The position numbers and the translations under genes are program-made. Below are positions 29,847 through 39,400 of a DNA stretch of 64,000 nucleotides, piece by piece; position 1 is the stretch's first letter; every line of letters starts with the position of its first letter. Origin of the DNA: Hyalangium versicolor (GTDB lineage Bacteria; Myxococcota; Myxococcia; Myxococcales; Myxococcaceae). The notes below the pieces were generated by a model, which worked only from the letters and a program-made list of their open reading frames with translations, was not told the DNA's origin and made no database searches. The stretch covers positions 28,510 through 92,509 of the forward strand of contig NZ_JAHXBF010000042.1 in assembly GCF_020103695.1 (NCBI RefSeq), given 5' to 3'.

Positions 29847-30224
29847 ATGGCGATTCGCAAGGTGCTGCTCGTAGATGACGAGGACGACATTCGCACCATT
29901 GGCCAGCTCAGCCTGAGCCGTGTGGGCGGATGGCAGACGGTGCTCGCCTCGTCTGGAGTCGAAGCGGTCACGAAGGCCGCCTCGGAGAAACCGGACCTCA
30001 TCCTGCTGGACGTGCAGATGCCAGGGTTGGACGGGCCCACCACGTTCGGCCGACTGCGCGCGCAGGAGGCCACCGCTACGCTGCCCATCATCTTCATGAC
30101 GGCGAAGATCCAGAAACAGGAGGTGGCGCGTTACCTGGAGCTGGGAGCCGTTGGCGTCATTGGCAAGCCGTTCGATCCGCTGACGCTGCCCGCGGAGATC
30201 AAGCGACTGCTGCCCCAATCCTGA
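29847..30224 (+). CDS. Single-domain response regulator
   Basis: A 125-residue stand-alone receiver: VLLVDDEDDIRTIG (acidic pocket), LILLDVQMPGLDG (phospho-Asp), FMTAKIQ (switch Thr) and GKPFDPLTLP (conserved Lys). It has no output domain, so it would act by protein contact or as a phosphate shuttle, like CheY. The next gene, a large hybrid kinase, begins six bases after its stop, so that kinase is its likely partner. Confidence 0.94.
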   Translation: MAIRKVLLVDDEDDIRTIGQLSLSRVGGWQTVLASSGVEAVTKAASEKPDLILLDVQMPGLDGPTTFGRLRAQEATATLPIIFMTAKIQKQEVARYLELGAVGVIGKPFDPLTLPAEIKRLLPQS

Positions 30225-30230
30225 AAAACC

Positions 30231-33035
30231 ATGGCCATGCCGACACCAGCTCGCGACGCTGCGCTGTCGAGGCTGCCCGTGGCGCTCGCCATGGGGGCAT
30301 TGGTGTTGCTGTGTGTCCTGTTCATCCTGGGCCGCCCGTGGAGGACAGCCGAGCATGAGCATTACCGGGCCTCGCTGAGGGAGGTCCGATCGGACAGCGT
30401 CCAGATCGCTCAGTCCATCCTTCGCGAGCGCATGGGATTGGAGGGCATTCCCAGCTCCTGGCCGAATCAGTTCGCCTCGCTGCGCGAGAAGGCGGGAGCG
30501 CTCAAGAACTCCCCGAGATTCCTGCTGGCGGAGGAGCGGCAGGAGTTGGAGCGGTCGGTCACGCTCTACCTGAGCTCGGTGGATGAGTGCGAAAAGCTGC
30601 TGGCGCACATCCAGGAAGAGGACGCACGCGCGTTCGAGTTGCGCAACCGCCTCACGCGGCAGGTTTTCTTCCTGGCCGGGAGGCTGGGTCCCCAGGCCTC
30701 GGACACCCTGGCGGAGCTGCTCCTCGCCGCACGGGCGGATGAGGGCTTCCACGCGGCGCCGGTCTCGGAGCTCGAGGAGCAGTTGGAAGCCCTGGCGTCG
30801 GTGCCCCGCCCCCCGGAGCTGGAGGGCTCACTCCAAGAGTTGCAGGCGGAGGCCCGGGAGATGACAGCCCACCAGCGAGAGGCGAACTCGGCCTTGCGCA
30901 CGCTGCTGGCGCAGCCCGCCAACGACACGACCGGGCTCCTCATCGCCCGCTACCAGCAGTTCTATGATGCGGCCAGCCAACGTGCCACCCGCGCCCATCT
31001 GCTCCTCTTCAGCGTGTCGCTGGTGCTCGGCGGCTTCGTGACGTTCGTCCTCGTGCGGCTGGGCAAGACGGGGCGGATGCTGGACACACTCAACCAGAGG
31101 TTGGAGCAGCGGGTGGACGAGAGGACCGCGGCGCTCTCGGTCGCAAACCAGGAGCTGCGAGCCAGCGCGGCCCGCAAGGCCGCCATCCTCGAGGGCTCGC
31201 TGGACTGCATCATCACCCTGGACGAGACGGGGCACATCCTCGAGTTCAACCCCGCCGCGGAGCTCACCTTCCGCCTGCCGGGGGCCACCGCCGTGGGGCG
31301 GGACTTCCAGCGACTGGCGCTCCCCGCCACCCTGCCGGAGGGCTCTCGCGAGATGGTGGCGCGCGCGCTGCGAGCCGACGCCGAGCCCGGCCGGGCCCTG
31401 CGTCTGGAGATGGGGCTCATGCGCGCCGATGGCAGCCTCTTCCCCGCGGAGCTCACCATCTTCCGGGTGCGCGGGGACGGAGCGCCGCGCTTCAGCATCT
31501 ACCTGCGCGACATCTCCGAGCGGAAGGAGGTGGAGCGGATGAAGAACGAGTTCATCTCCACCGTGAGCCACGAGCTGCGCACCCCGCTCACCTCCATCCG
31601 CGGCTCGCTGGGGCTGTTGGAGAACGGCATCATGGGCACGCTGCCGCCCCAGGCCGAGGACATGGTGCGCATCGCCCGCACCAACACCGAGCGCCTCATC
31701 CGCCTCATCAACGACATCCTCGACCTGGAGAAGATCGAGTCCGGAAAGCTGGAGCTGAAGTGGCAGGCGCTGGAGCCCTCGGAGCTCATCGACGCGACGT
31801 TCAGCGGGCTTCGAGGGATGGCGGACACGGCGCAGGTGACACTGCGCTCCTCCACGGTGGGAGCGGGGCTGGTGCGTGGCGACCGGGATCGGCTCATCCA
31901 GGTGCTCACCAATCTGGTCTCCAACGCCATCAAGTTCTCTCCCCCCAGGGGCGTGGTCAAGGTGAGCGCCACGCGGGATGCGCGGGGTGCCGTGCGCTTC
32001 TCCATCGTCGATCGCGGGCCGGGCATCTCGACGGAGCAGCTCGGGCGGCTGTTCGGCAAGTTCCAACAGCTGGATGGCTCGGACACGCGCTCCAAGGGCG
32101 GCACCGGCCTGGGGCTGGCCATCTCCCAGTCCATCATCGAGCAGCATGGCGGCCACATCGAGGTGAACAGCGTCCCAGGAGAGGGCGCCACCTTCACCTT
32201 CACCGTCTCCTCGGTGAGCATGGAATCCGCGTCGGTGCCGGCGGTGAGGGATGACTCGCGCCACAGCATCCTCATGGTCACCGCCGACGAGTCCCTGTAC
32301 GCGCTGCTGCGGGGCCTGCTGAAGCTCGAGGGGTACCGCGTGCTGCGCACCACCTCGCTGCAGGAGGCGTCTCGGATGATCGAGGCCGGCGCGCCGGACG
32401 CGCTGATGCTGGACACGGAGCTGTCGGACGGCAACGGGATGGAGCTGGTGCGGCAGCTGCGCGAGGCTCCGGCCACCCACACCCTCCCCATCCTCGTGGT
32501 GTCCTCGCACCTGCCCGAGAGCGAGGGCGTGGTGGCGCCCCTGGCCATCAACTGGCTGGTGAAGCCCTTCGACGAGACGCGCTTCCTCAACACGCTGCGC
32601 TCCGTCCTCCGGCCGCCGGGCAAGGCCCGCGTGCTGGTGGTGGATGATGACGTGTCCCTGCGGCACATCCTCGGCACGCTCCTGGAGCGCATGGGGGCGC
32701 AGTTCTACGAGGCCGCGGACGGAGACAGCGCGGTGGAGCTCGCGCGAGAGAAGCCGCCGGACCTCATCATCCTGGACGTGAACCTGCCGCGCATGGATGG
32801 CTTCGAGGTGGTGGATCTGCTGCGCCAGGGTAAGAGCCGCACCACCCCGCTCATCGTCTTCACCGGCCGCGAGCTCTCCGCGGACGAGCAACGCCAGCTC
32901 ACGCTCGGCACCACCTGTATCCTCCACAAGGCGCGCTCATCCGAGGGGGAGATGGCGCACCTGGTCAAGGAGTTCCTCAATGGCCTGCTGAGCCCCGGCA
33001 GCAGGCCCGTGCCAGAAAAGGTCGCCTCGCCATGA
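30231..33035 (+). CDS. Membrane hybrid histidine kinase, PAS-HisKA-HATPase-REC-REC
   Basis: A 934-residue kinase with two membrane spans (~17-35, VALAMGALVLLCVLFILG; ~258-280, LLLFSVSLVLGGFVTFVLV) around a ~220-residue helical outer domain. A coiled coil, a PAS domain (~310-420; GSLDCIITLDETGHILEFNP), HisKA VSHELRTPLTSIRGS (His ~447), HATPase (NLVSNAIKFSP, DRGPGISTE, GGTGLGLAIS) and two receivers (LMLDTELSDGNG; IILDVNLPRMDG) follow. From the PAS domain onward it parallels the kinase at 21597 domain by domain. Its last four bases overlap the start of the diguanylate cyclase gene. Confidence 0.94.
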   Translation: MAMPTPARDAALSRLPVALAMGALVLLCVLFILGRPWRTAEHEHYRASLREVRSDSVQIAQSILRERMGLEGIPSSWPNQFASLREKAGALKNSPRFLLAEERQELERSVTLYLSSVDECEKLLAHIQEEDARAFELRNRLTRQVFFLAGRLGPQASDTLAELLLAARADEGFHAAPVSELEEQLEALASVPRPPELEGSLQELQAEAREMTAHQREANSALRTLLAQPANDTTGLLIARYQQFYDAASQRATRAHLLLFSVSLVLGGFVTFVLVRLGKTGRMLDTLNQRLEQRVDERTAALSVANQELRASAARKAAILEGSLDCIITLDETGHILEFNPAAELTFRLPGATAVGRDFQRLALPATLPEGSREMVARALRADAEPGRALRLEMGLMRADGSLFPAELTIFRVRGDGAPRFSIYLRDISERKEVERMKNEFISTVSHELRTPLTSIRGSLGLLENGIMGTLPPQAEDMVRIARTNTERLIRLINDILDLEKIESGKLELKWQALEPSELIDATFSGLRGMADTAQVTLRSSTVGAGLVRGDRDRLIQVLTNLVSNAIKFSPPRGVVKVSATRDARGAVRFSIVDRGPGISTEQLGRLFGKFQQLDGSDTRSKGGTGLGLAISQSIIEQHGGHIEVNSVPGEGATFTFTVSSVSMESASVPAVRDDSRHSILMVTADESLYALLRGLLKLEGYRVLRTTSLQEASRMIEAGAPDALMLDTELSDGNGMELVRQLREAPATHTLPILVVSSHLPESEGVVAPLAINWLVKPFDETRFLNTLRSVLRPPGKARVLVVDDDVSLRHILGTLLERMGAQFYEAADGDSAVELAREKPPDLIILDVNLPRMDGFEVVDLLRQGKSRTTPLIVFTGRELSADEQRQLTLGTTCILHKARSSEGEMAHLVKEFLNGLLSPGSRPVPEKVASP

Positions 33036-35023
33036 TGAGAACCCGCACGTTGCTCTTCCTGGAAGACGACGAGGATCTGCAGTCGCTCGTCACCACATAC
33101 CTGCGAGACTCGGGCTACCAGGTGCAGTCGGCCCGGGATGCCGAGGAAGCCCGGGCCATTCTCGCGCGCACGCAGGTGGATGCCGCCATCGTGGACGGCC
33201 AGCTGCCGGGCATGACGGGGGCCGGCTACATCGAGGAGGTCCGCCAGACCCGGCCCGACCTGCCCATCCTCTTCGCCTCGGCCTTCTGGAGGGATCTCAA
33301 GAGCCATGAGCTGCTCACCAAGCAGCTGCGCGTGGCGCGCATCCTCCACAAGCCGTACACGCCCCAGGAGCTGCTCGTCTGGGTGGAGCAGGTGCTGAGC
33401 CCGAAGGCGAAGAAGACGCCCGAGCCGGTGGAGGCCGATGACATCGCCGCGGCCATCGCCGCGCTGAGCGCCGAGTACGGCACGCGGCTCCCGGAGAAGT
33501 ACCAGGAGCTGGCGGCCGCGGTGCAGCAGGCCCAGCGGGGGGGGCGCGAAGAGCTGGAGGAGGCCCTCAAGCTGGCCCACAAGCTCCACGGAACGGCGGG
33601 CTCCTATGGCTTCGTGCAGGTGAGCGCGGCGGCCGGGCAGGTGGAGAAGCGGCTGCGCCAGCGGCGGGACGAGGGCGGAGGCTGGGACGGCGTGTCCCTG
33701 GCCCTCCAGGACGTGCAGGTCGCCTCCGCCGTGCACGCCCACCCCAACGAGACGGCGCCCCACACCGCGCTCGGCACGGTGCTGGTGGTGGATGACGATC
33801 CGAGCTGGCTCGCGGCGGTGGAGCGGATGGGCCACGAGCGGCTGGTGCGCGTGCTGACGGCGCGCACCGCCGAGGAGGCAGCGGCCGTGGCGAACCAGCA
33901 CTGGCTGGATGGGGTGCTGCTGCACGTCCACCTGGGAAAGCCTCAGGGGGGCTTCGAGGTTGCCGCGCAGCTGCGCGGCATGAGCGGGGCCGAGGCGCTG
34001 CCGCTCACCTTCTTCTCCGCGGATGGAGCGCTGGAGCACCGCGTCTCGGCGGCGCATGCGGGCGCCTCGCTGTACCTCTCCCGGCCCTTCACCGCGCTGG
34101 ACTTCATGGGCGCCGTGGAGCGGATGGTGGCCGCCCGCCGCCCCGAGCGCGCTCGAGTGCTGGCGCTGGATGATGATCCGTTGGCGCTGCGCGCCCTCAC
34201 TCGCACCCTGGCCAGCGAGCACATCGAGGTGCTGAGCCTGTCGGATCCCTACCGCCTGCTCGAGGCGCTCACCGAGCACCGCCCGGATCTGCTGTTGATG
34301 GACGTGGAGATGCCCGGGCTGAGCGGCCTGGATCTGTGCCGCATCGTCCGCTCCACGCCCGCCTGGCAGGAGCTGCCCATCCTGCTGAACACCGGACTGA
34401 TCCAGGACGAGTTCCGGATCGCCGCCTTCCGGGCCGGAGCGGACGACTACCTCTCCAAGCCGGTGCTGCGCGAGGAGTTGCTGGCCCGGGTGCAGGCGCG
34501 GCTGGAACGAGGGCGACTGGCGCGCGAGCGCGCGGAGCGGGATGCGCTTACCGGGTTGATGTTGCGCCGCCCCTTCCTGGAGCACGTGCACGCGCGGCTG
34601 GCCGAGGCCCAGCGCTGGCGCCGCTCCCTGGCGCTGTGCTTGCTGGACGTGGACCACTTCAAGAAGATCAATGACACCTACGGCCACCTGGCCGGAGATC
34701 GCGTCCTGATGACGCTGGGGCGGCTGCTGCTCACGCGCTTCCGCAAGGAGGACGTGCGCGGCCGCTGGGGAGGCGAGGAGTTCATGCTGGCCCTCATGGG
34801 CGAGTCCGCGCAGCACGCCCGGGAGATCCTCGCGCGCACCGCGGCGGAGCTGGCCCAGCACACCTTCGAGGGCGACAAGGGCGAACGCTTCCAGGTGACG
34901 TTCAGCGCGGGTGTGGCCGTGACGCCGAACGACGGCCTCCAGTTGGACGAACTGGTCCGCCGGGCCGACGAACGGCTCTACCGGGCCAAGACTCGCGGCC
35001 GCAACCGCATCGAGATCGACTGA
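33032..35023 (+). CDS. Diguanylate cyclase with REC-Hpt-REC-REC input
   Basis: A 663-residue cytoplasmic protein. Receiver 1 (~5-120; AIVDGQLPGMTG), Hpt (~130-215; KLAHKLHGTAGSYGF, so a phospho-His is available), receiver 2 (~250-365), receiver 3 (~370-490; LLMDVEMPGLSG), then GGDEF (~495-660) with DVDHFKKINDTYGHLAGD and active site RWGGEEF. An RKED sequence five residues before the active site is the inhibitory c-di-GMP-binding I-site. Receiver 2 has His where the phospho-Asp should stand (LLHVHLG). It should make c-di-GMP when phosphorylated, linking the upstream receiver and kinase to second-messenger output. It is translationally coupled to that kinase (ATGA). Confidence 0.94.
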   Translation: MMRTRTLLFLEDDEDLQSLVTTYLRDSGYQVQSARDAEEARAILARTQVDAAIVDGQLPGMTGAGYIEEVRQTRPDLPILFASAFWRDLKSHELLTKQLRVARILHKPYTPQELLVWVEQVLSPKAKKTPEPVEADDIAAAIAALSAEYGTRLPEKYQELAAAVQQAQRGGREELEEALKLAHKLHGTAGSYGFVQVSAAAGQVEKRLRQRRDEGGGWDGVSLALQDVQVASAVHAHPNETAPHTALGTVLVVDDDPSWLAAVERMGHERLVRVLTARTAEEAAAVANQHWLDGVLLHVHLGKPQGGFEVAAQLRGMSGAEALPLTFFSADGALEHRVSAAHAGASLYLSRPFTALDFMGAVERMVAARRPERARVLALDDDPLALRALTRTLASEHIEVLSLSDPYRLLEALTEHRPDLLLMDVEMPGLSGLDLCRIVRSTPAWQELPILLNTGLIQDEFRIAAFRAGADDYLSKPVLREELLARVQARLERGRLARERAERDALTGLMLRRPFLEHVHARLAEAQRWRRSLALCLLDVDHFKKINDTYGHLAGDRVLMTLGRLLLTRFRKEDVRGRWGGEEFMLALMGESAQHAREILARTAAELAQHTFEGDKGERFQVTFSAGVAVTPNDGLQLDELVRRADERLYRAKTRGRNRIEID

Positions 35024-35055
35024 AAAAACGGGAAGGTTGGGGCGCGCAGACAGGC

Positions 35056-35072
35056 TGTAGCAGAGCACCTCA
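35056..35072 (+). promoter_or_regulatory. Candidate enhancer site, copy 4
   Basis: TGTAGC-AGAGC-ACCTCA, a full match to the island dyad, about 105 bases before the start predicted from the sigma54 element at 35143. Confidence 0.6.
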
Positions 35073-35142
35073 GGCGGATGCGAAATGCATCAGATCCAGC
35101 CCTCAGGCTCCAGATTCCAAGGGGTTGGCGGCACGCAAGAGG

Positions 35143-35158
35143 CGGCACTGAAGTTGCT
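35143..35158 (+). promoter_or_regulatory. Sigma54 -24/-12 promoter of the first PATAN gene
   Basis: CGGCACTGAAGTTGCT: -24 GGCAC and -12 TTGCT at exact spacing. The predicted start near 35169 lies downstream of the ATG at 35085, so the protein must begin at the ATG at 35196, which has GAGGAG before it. Confidence 0.75.
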
Positions 35159-35195
35159 CAAGGAGGGAGGGAGCCCGACACGAGGAGCCGCCGCA

Positions 35196-36068
35196 ATGAC
35201 CTCTCCCCAAATGGTTGCAGTCGACGAAGTGCAGGTGAACGCCGGGATGCAAGGCGACTTCGCTCTGCACCGGGACGAGTTCTCACTGGGAATGACCCCC
35301 AGCGGCCTGCGGCAGGCGCGGGCGGCGATGGGGGGCCGGGCCGACGGGCTGATCACCCTGCTGCAGATGCCCGTGATGGATGGCTTCCACTTCCTCTCGT
35401 ACCTGATGGATTGCCGCTTCGATCTGCCGATCGTCCTGCGCAATGCCCCGAGCTCCCGCAGTGCCCAGCACTACCTGCTCACCCCGAACCCCGCGGACGT
35501 GCTGGCGCCGCCGCCAGGCCGCCGGGCCCCGGCCTCCGCGGGCGGCAAGAGCCGAAGCGCCTCGTATGACATGCGCCACGGCGTGACGCTGCTCGAGTTC
35601 CTCTTCTTCTGCGCGAACGAGCGTCAGACGCGCGTGTTGCAGATCAGCTCGGCCGAGCGCACCGCCGTGCTCCACCTCACCTTCGGCAAGCTCATCCATG
35701 CGAGCTGCGAGGGCCGAGAGGGCCGAGAGGTCTTCTCCGAGGTGATGAGCTGGAAGACGCCGAGTCTGCGCATCCTGCCGATCCTGCCAGGCCTGCACAT
35801 CTCCATCATGGCGCCGACGGACGTGCTGCTGAGTCAGGCCGCAGCGCTCCAGCAGGAGCGCGAGGTGGCCGAGCGCTCCCAGCCCCAGACCTCGGCGACG
35901 GTGATGAACCCCTCCTCCCCTGCGGCCCTTGCGCTCCCGAGCGCTCCCAGCCCCCGCGCTCCTTCGAAGGAAGGCCATGTCCGCTTCCTGGGCCAGCTCC
36001 GCGCCTGGCTGGCGGCCCTGGTGTCCAATGTCAAAGGAAGTGCCGGCGTCGAGCACCCGGCGCGGTGA
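35196..36068 (+). CDS. Degenerate receiver-PATAN (DUF4388) protein
   Basis: A 290-residue protein. The N-terminal ~110 residues look like a worn receiver: LLQMPVMDGFHFLSYL resembles the LDxQMPxMDG box, but Leu stands in the place of the phospho-Asp and the acidic N-terminal pocket is absent. Residues ~125-215 are a DUF4388/PATAN domain (GVTLLEFLFFCANERQTRVL, LTFGKLIHASCEGREGREVF), as in cyanobacterial PatA and many myxobacterial regulators. A Pro/Ser-rich tail follows. The start at 35196 is set by the sigma54 element and a good ribosome site. It is a paralogue of the gene at 43008; its partner is unknown. Confidence 0.8.
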   Translation: MTSPQMVAVDEVQVNAGMQGDFALHRDEFSLGMTPSGLRQARAAMGGRADGLITLLQMPVMDGFHFLSYLMDCRFDLPIVLRNAPSSRSAQHYLLTPNPADVLAPPPGRRAPASAGGKSRSASYDMRHGVTLLEFLFFCANERQTRVLQISSAERTAVLHLTFGKLIHASCEGREGREVFSEVMSWKTPSLRILPILPGLHISIMAPTDVLLSQAAALQQEREVAERSQPQTSATVMNPSSPAALALPSAPSPRAPSKEGHVRFLGQLRAWLAALVSNVKGSAGVEHPAR

Positions 36069-36414
36069 AGGAGGAGCCACGCCCGAACCTGGATCTGGCC
36101 ACCGCGGCGCTCATGCTGGAGCGCGTGGTGGTGTTGTCGTGCAGGCCATGGGCGGCACCATGGCCCCGAGGGTAGCGTCGAGTGCTTCGAGCCTCCCGCC
36201 CCGGATCGCCACGTCGAGCGCCCCGAGCGCTCCGTACCCCACCGCATCGCAGGCATCAGTGAGGGCCTGCTCCCCCGAAACGAAGGTGTAGCGGGACACC
36301 GCAGCGCACGGCTCGGACGATGCAGAACACCGCCTTCCGCTCGCTCTGATGCAGGCTGTCCCCAGCGGGGAAGCCGAGCAGGGACTCGGCATCAGTGTTG
36401 CTCCAACGAGGGGC
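36069..36414. other. Gap with a possible gene remnant on the minus strand
   Basis: No intact gene is supported. On the minus strand, 36138-36290 reads RYTFVSGEQALTDACDAVGY and continues as coding-like sequence in a frame open from 36434 to 36111, but without a convincing start or known motif; it could be a fragment of a lost gene. The right end carries the ribosome site GAGGGG for the large surface protein. Confidence 0.3.
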
Positions 36415-39400
36415 ATGCATACCACTCCTCGCACTGCGCATCACCGTCGGGACCTCCGAGGCGTCTGGGGAGCTTCACTTCTGGTCATGTCCCTTCTGGC
36501 CGGTTCCCTTCTGGCCGGTTCCTGCAGCCCGGAGCAGGGAGCTGCCGAACTCGAGCCGGCGCTGGAGCACGAGAGCAGCCCGCTCCAGAACGCGAACAGC
36601 ACCAACAAGGTGCTCATCCTGAGCAGCAGTGTGAAGGGAGGGCTCAACAGCCGGGAGGCGCGCGCGGTGGCCGCGGCCTCCCCCACCACCGAGATCCAGA
36701 TGGTGACGCCCGAGAAGTGGAAGGGGATGACTCCCAAGGAGTTCATGTCCTACCGCGCCCTCATCATCGGAGATGCGGCGTGCCAGAGCGGGGCGGCCGC
36801 GTTCCAGGCCGCCGTGGACAGCCGTGACAGCTGGGGCCTCATCGTGGACGGAGACGTGGCCATCTTCGGCACGGATCCGAGCAACAACAACACGGAGCAG
36901 CTGGTCGAGAACGGCATCCGGTTCGTGCTCAACTCCGTGCAGAAGCGAACCGGCATGTACATCGCGCTGGGCTGTGCCTACCAGAACGCCCCGGCCGGCA
37001 CGCCCGTGCAGTTGCTGACGCCCTTCGGCTCCTTCAAGGTGCAGGGCGTGCCCGGCTGCGCCGACTCGGCGCACATGTTCGGAATGTGGGGCGACCTGCT
37101 CTCGCGCGACCTGTGGGACGGGCTGCTGTCCGGAGACGGGTGCGCGGCGCGCTCGGTGTTCACCTCGTACCCGGACCACAACTTCTCGTTCGCGGCCATC
37201 GCGATGAAATCCTCCGGGGCGCCGGTTCCCGGCCAGCGTTCCTATGTGGACTTCCTGTATGACCCGGGCGTCGATACGGCCTTCGGTGGCGCGCCCTACA
37301 TCCTCGTGCGAGGCGCGGAGGCGCAAAGCGCTGGCTGCGGACTGCCCAACCCCACGTTGGATGAGCAGTGCGACCTGGGAGATGACCTCAATGGCATGCC
37401 GGCGGTGAAGGGCCAGAAGGCCCGGGACACGTGCTCCTACTCGTGCCACCTCCAATGGTGCGGCGACGGAGCCGTGGACCTGAACCAGGGAGAGGAGTGC
37501 GACGAGGGCGTCAACAACGGCCGGACAGGCGACGCGAGGGGCGAGATCGGCACGTGCAGCGCGTCCTGCAAGCTGACCACCCAGGCTCCGCCTCCGTCGA
37601 ACCCTCCGCATGCGCTCTGCCGGGATGTGAGCACGGCGGCGGAGATGACCTGTGGTGTCGCCGCCAGCATCGACAACGGCTCTTATGATCCGGACGGAGA
37701 CCTGGTGTCCTGCTCGCAGACCCCCGCGGGCCCATACGGCATCGGCGCCACCGTGGTGACCCTGACGTGCGTGGATCGGCAGGGCCACACTGACGCGTGC
37801 TCAGGCCAGGTGACGGTGTTGGATCGCGTCGTGCCGACGCTCGTGCTCAATGGCTCGGCGCATCCCTCGATGGAGTGCACCCAGGGTGGCGCCTACGCCG
37901 ATCCCTGGGCCACCGCGAATGATCTCTGCGATGGTGCCCTCGATGCGGTGCGGACGGGCGCGGTCCGCGCGGGAGTGCCTGCCGACTACTCGCTGAAGTA
38001 CTCCGTGACGGACTCGGCCGGCAACAGCCCTCCTTCTGTCCAGCGGCTCGTCTCCGTCACGGACACCCTGGCGCCGAACATCCTCCTCAAGGGCCCGGAC
38101 GCCCAGAGCCAGGAGTGCGGCACGCCGTACATCGACCTGGGTGCCACGGCGCTGGACCAGTGTGCTGGCAACCTCACGAGCGAGCTCGCCGTGAGTGGCA
38201 CGGTGGACGCACAGGTGCTCGGCCGCTACACGCTGCGCTACAACGTGAAGGACCCCGCCGGCCATTCCGCCAAGGAAGCGGCGCGCGTCGTCACGGTGAC
38301 GGACACGCAGGCTCCCTCCGTCTCCCTCAATGGCCCGCGGGAAGCGCAGGTGGAGTGCGGTGGGCCTGGGTATATGGATCCCGGCGCCACGGCGACCGAC
38401 CTGTGCGCCGGCGCGCTGCCAGCAGTCCCCACAACGGTGGCTGATCCGAACGTTCCTGGCAGCTACACCATCCACTACAGAGCCACCGATCCTTCGGGCA
38501 ACACCGCCGTCTCGGCCAATGGGCGCACGGTGACGGTGCGCGATACCCTGCCCCCGACGATCTCACTGCTGGGCTCGGCCCTCCCGAGCCTGGAGTGCGG
38601 AACTCCGTATGCGGACCCGGGCGCCACTGCTCGCGACCAGTGCGCGGGGGATCTGACGAGTTCCATCGTCCAGTCCGGCTCCGTCGACTTCCACACGCTG
38701 GGCACCTACCCGCTCACCTACAGCGTGGCCGACTCCGCCGGTCACAGCGCTTCGACCCAGCGCAAGGTGAAGGTGAGTGACACACTGCCTCCGTCCATCT
38801 CGCTGAAGGGTCCGCTCTCCGTTTCCTTGGAGTGCGGTGGTGACCCGTTCACTGATCCGGGCGCCCTGGCTGACGACGTGTGCGCGGGCCAATGGCCAGC
38901 CACGCCCACCACCGCCGCCAACCCCAATGTGCCGGGCACCTATGACATCCACTACGCCGCCACGGATCCCTCGGGCAACACTGCCACCTCCACCACCAGC
39001 CGCACCGTGCGCGTCAGTGACACGCTGCCCCCAAGCCTCTCTCTCAATGGCTCTCCTTCTCTGAGCCTGGAGTGCGGCTCGCCCTATAAGGATCCGGGCG
39101 CCACTGCTCGCGACCAGTGCTCCGGCGACCTCACGGCCTCCATCGTCCAGTCCGGCTCCGTCGACTCCCACGCTCCCGGCCTCTACCGGCTCACCTATAA
39201 GGTGGCCGATGGAGCAGGACTCCAGGCCTCCGGCGAGCGCTCCGTCACTGTGAGCGATACCCTGGCTCCCCTCGTCTCCCTCGTCGGCCCCCTCAACCTG
39301 GCCGTCGAGTGCGGTGACTCCTCCTTTGTCGATCCGGGCGCCACCGCCGATGACGTGTGCGCCGGCTCGCTGCCAGCTCAGCCCGAGTCCCTGGCCAACC

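Noticed and set aside
35085..35195. Longer start for the first PATAN protein
   Set aside because: The sigma54 -24/-12 element at 35143-35158 lies inside this extension, and the predicted transcript begins near 35169.
36349..36415. Upstream ATG for the giant surface protein
   Set aside because: It adds 22 residues before the signal peptide and has no ribosome site; the ATG at 36415 follows GAGGGG and leads directly into the basic and hydrophobic parts of the signal peptide.
36475..37788. Long open frames opposite large genes (also at 30828-32927, 32705-35068, 38563-40863)
   Set aside because: These mirror codon bias of the real genes in GC-rich DNA; their translations are Arg/Gly/His/Gln-rich without domains.
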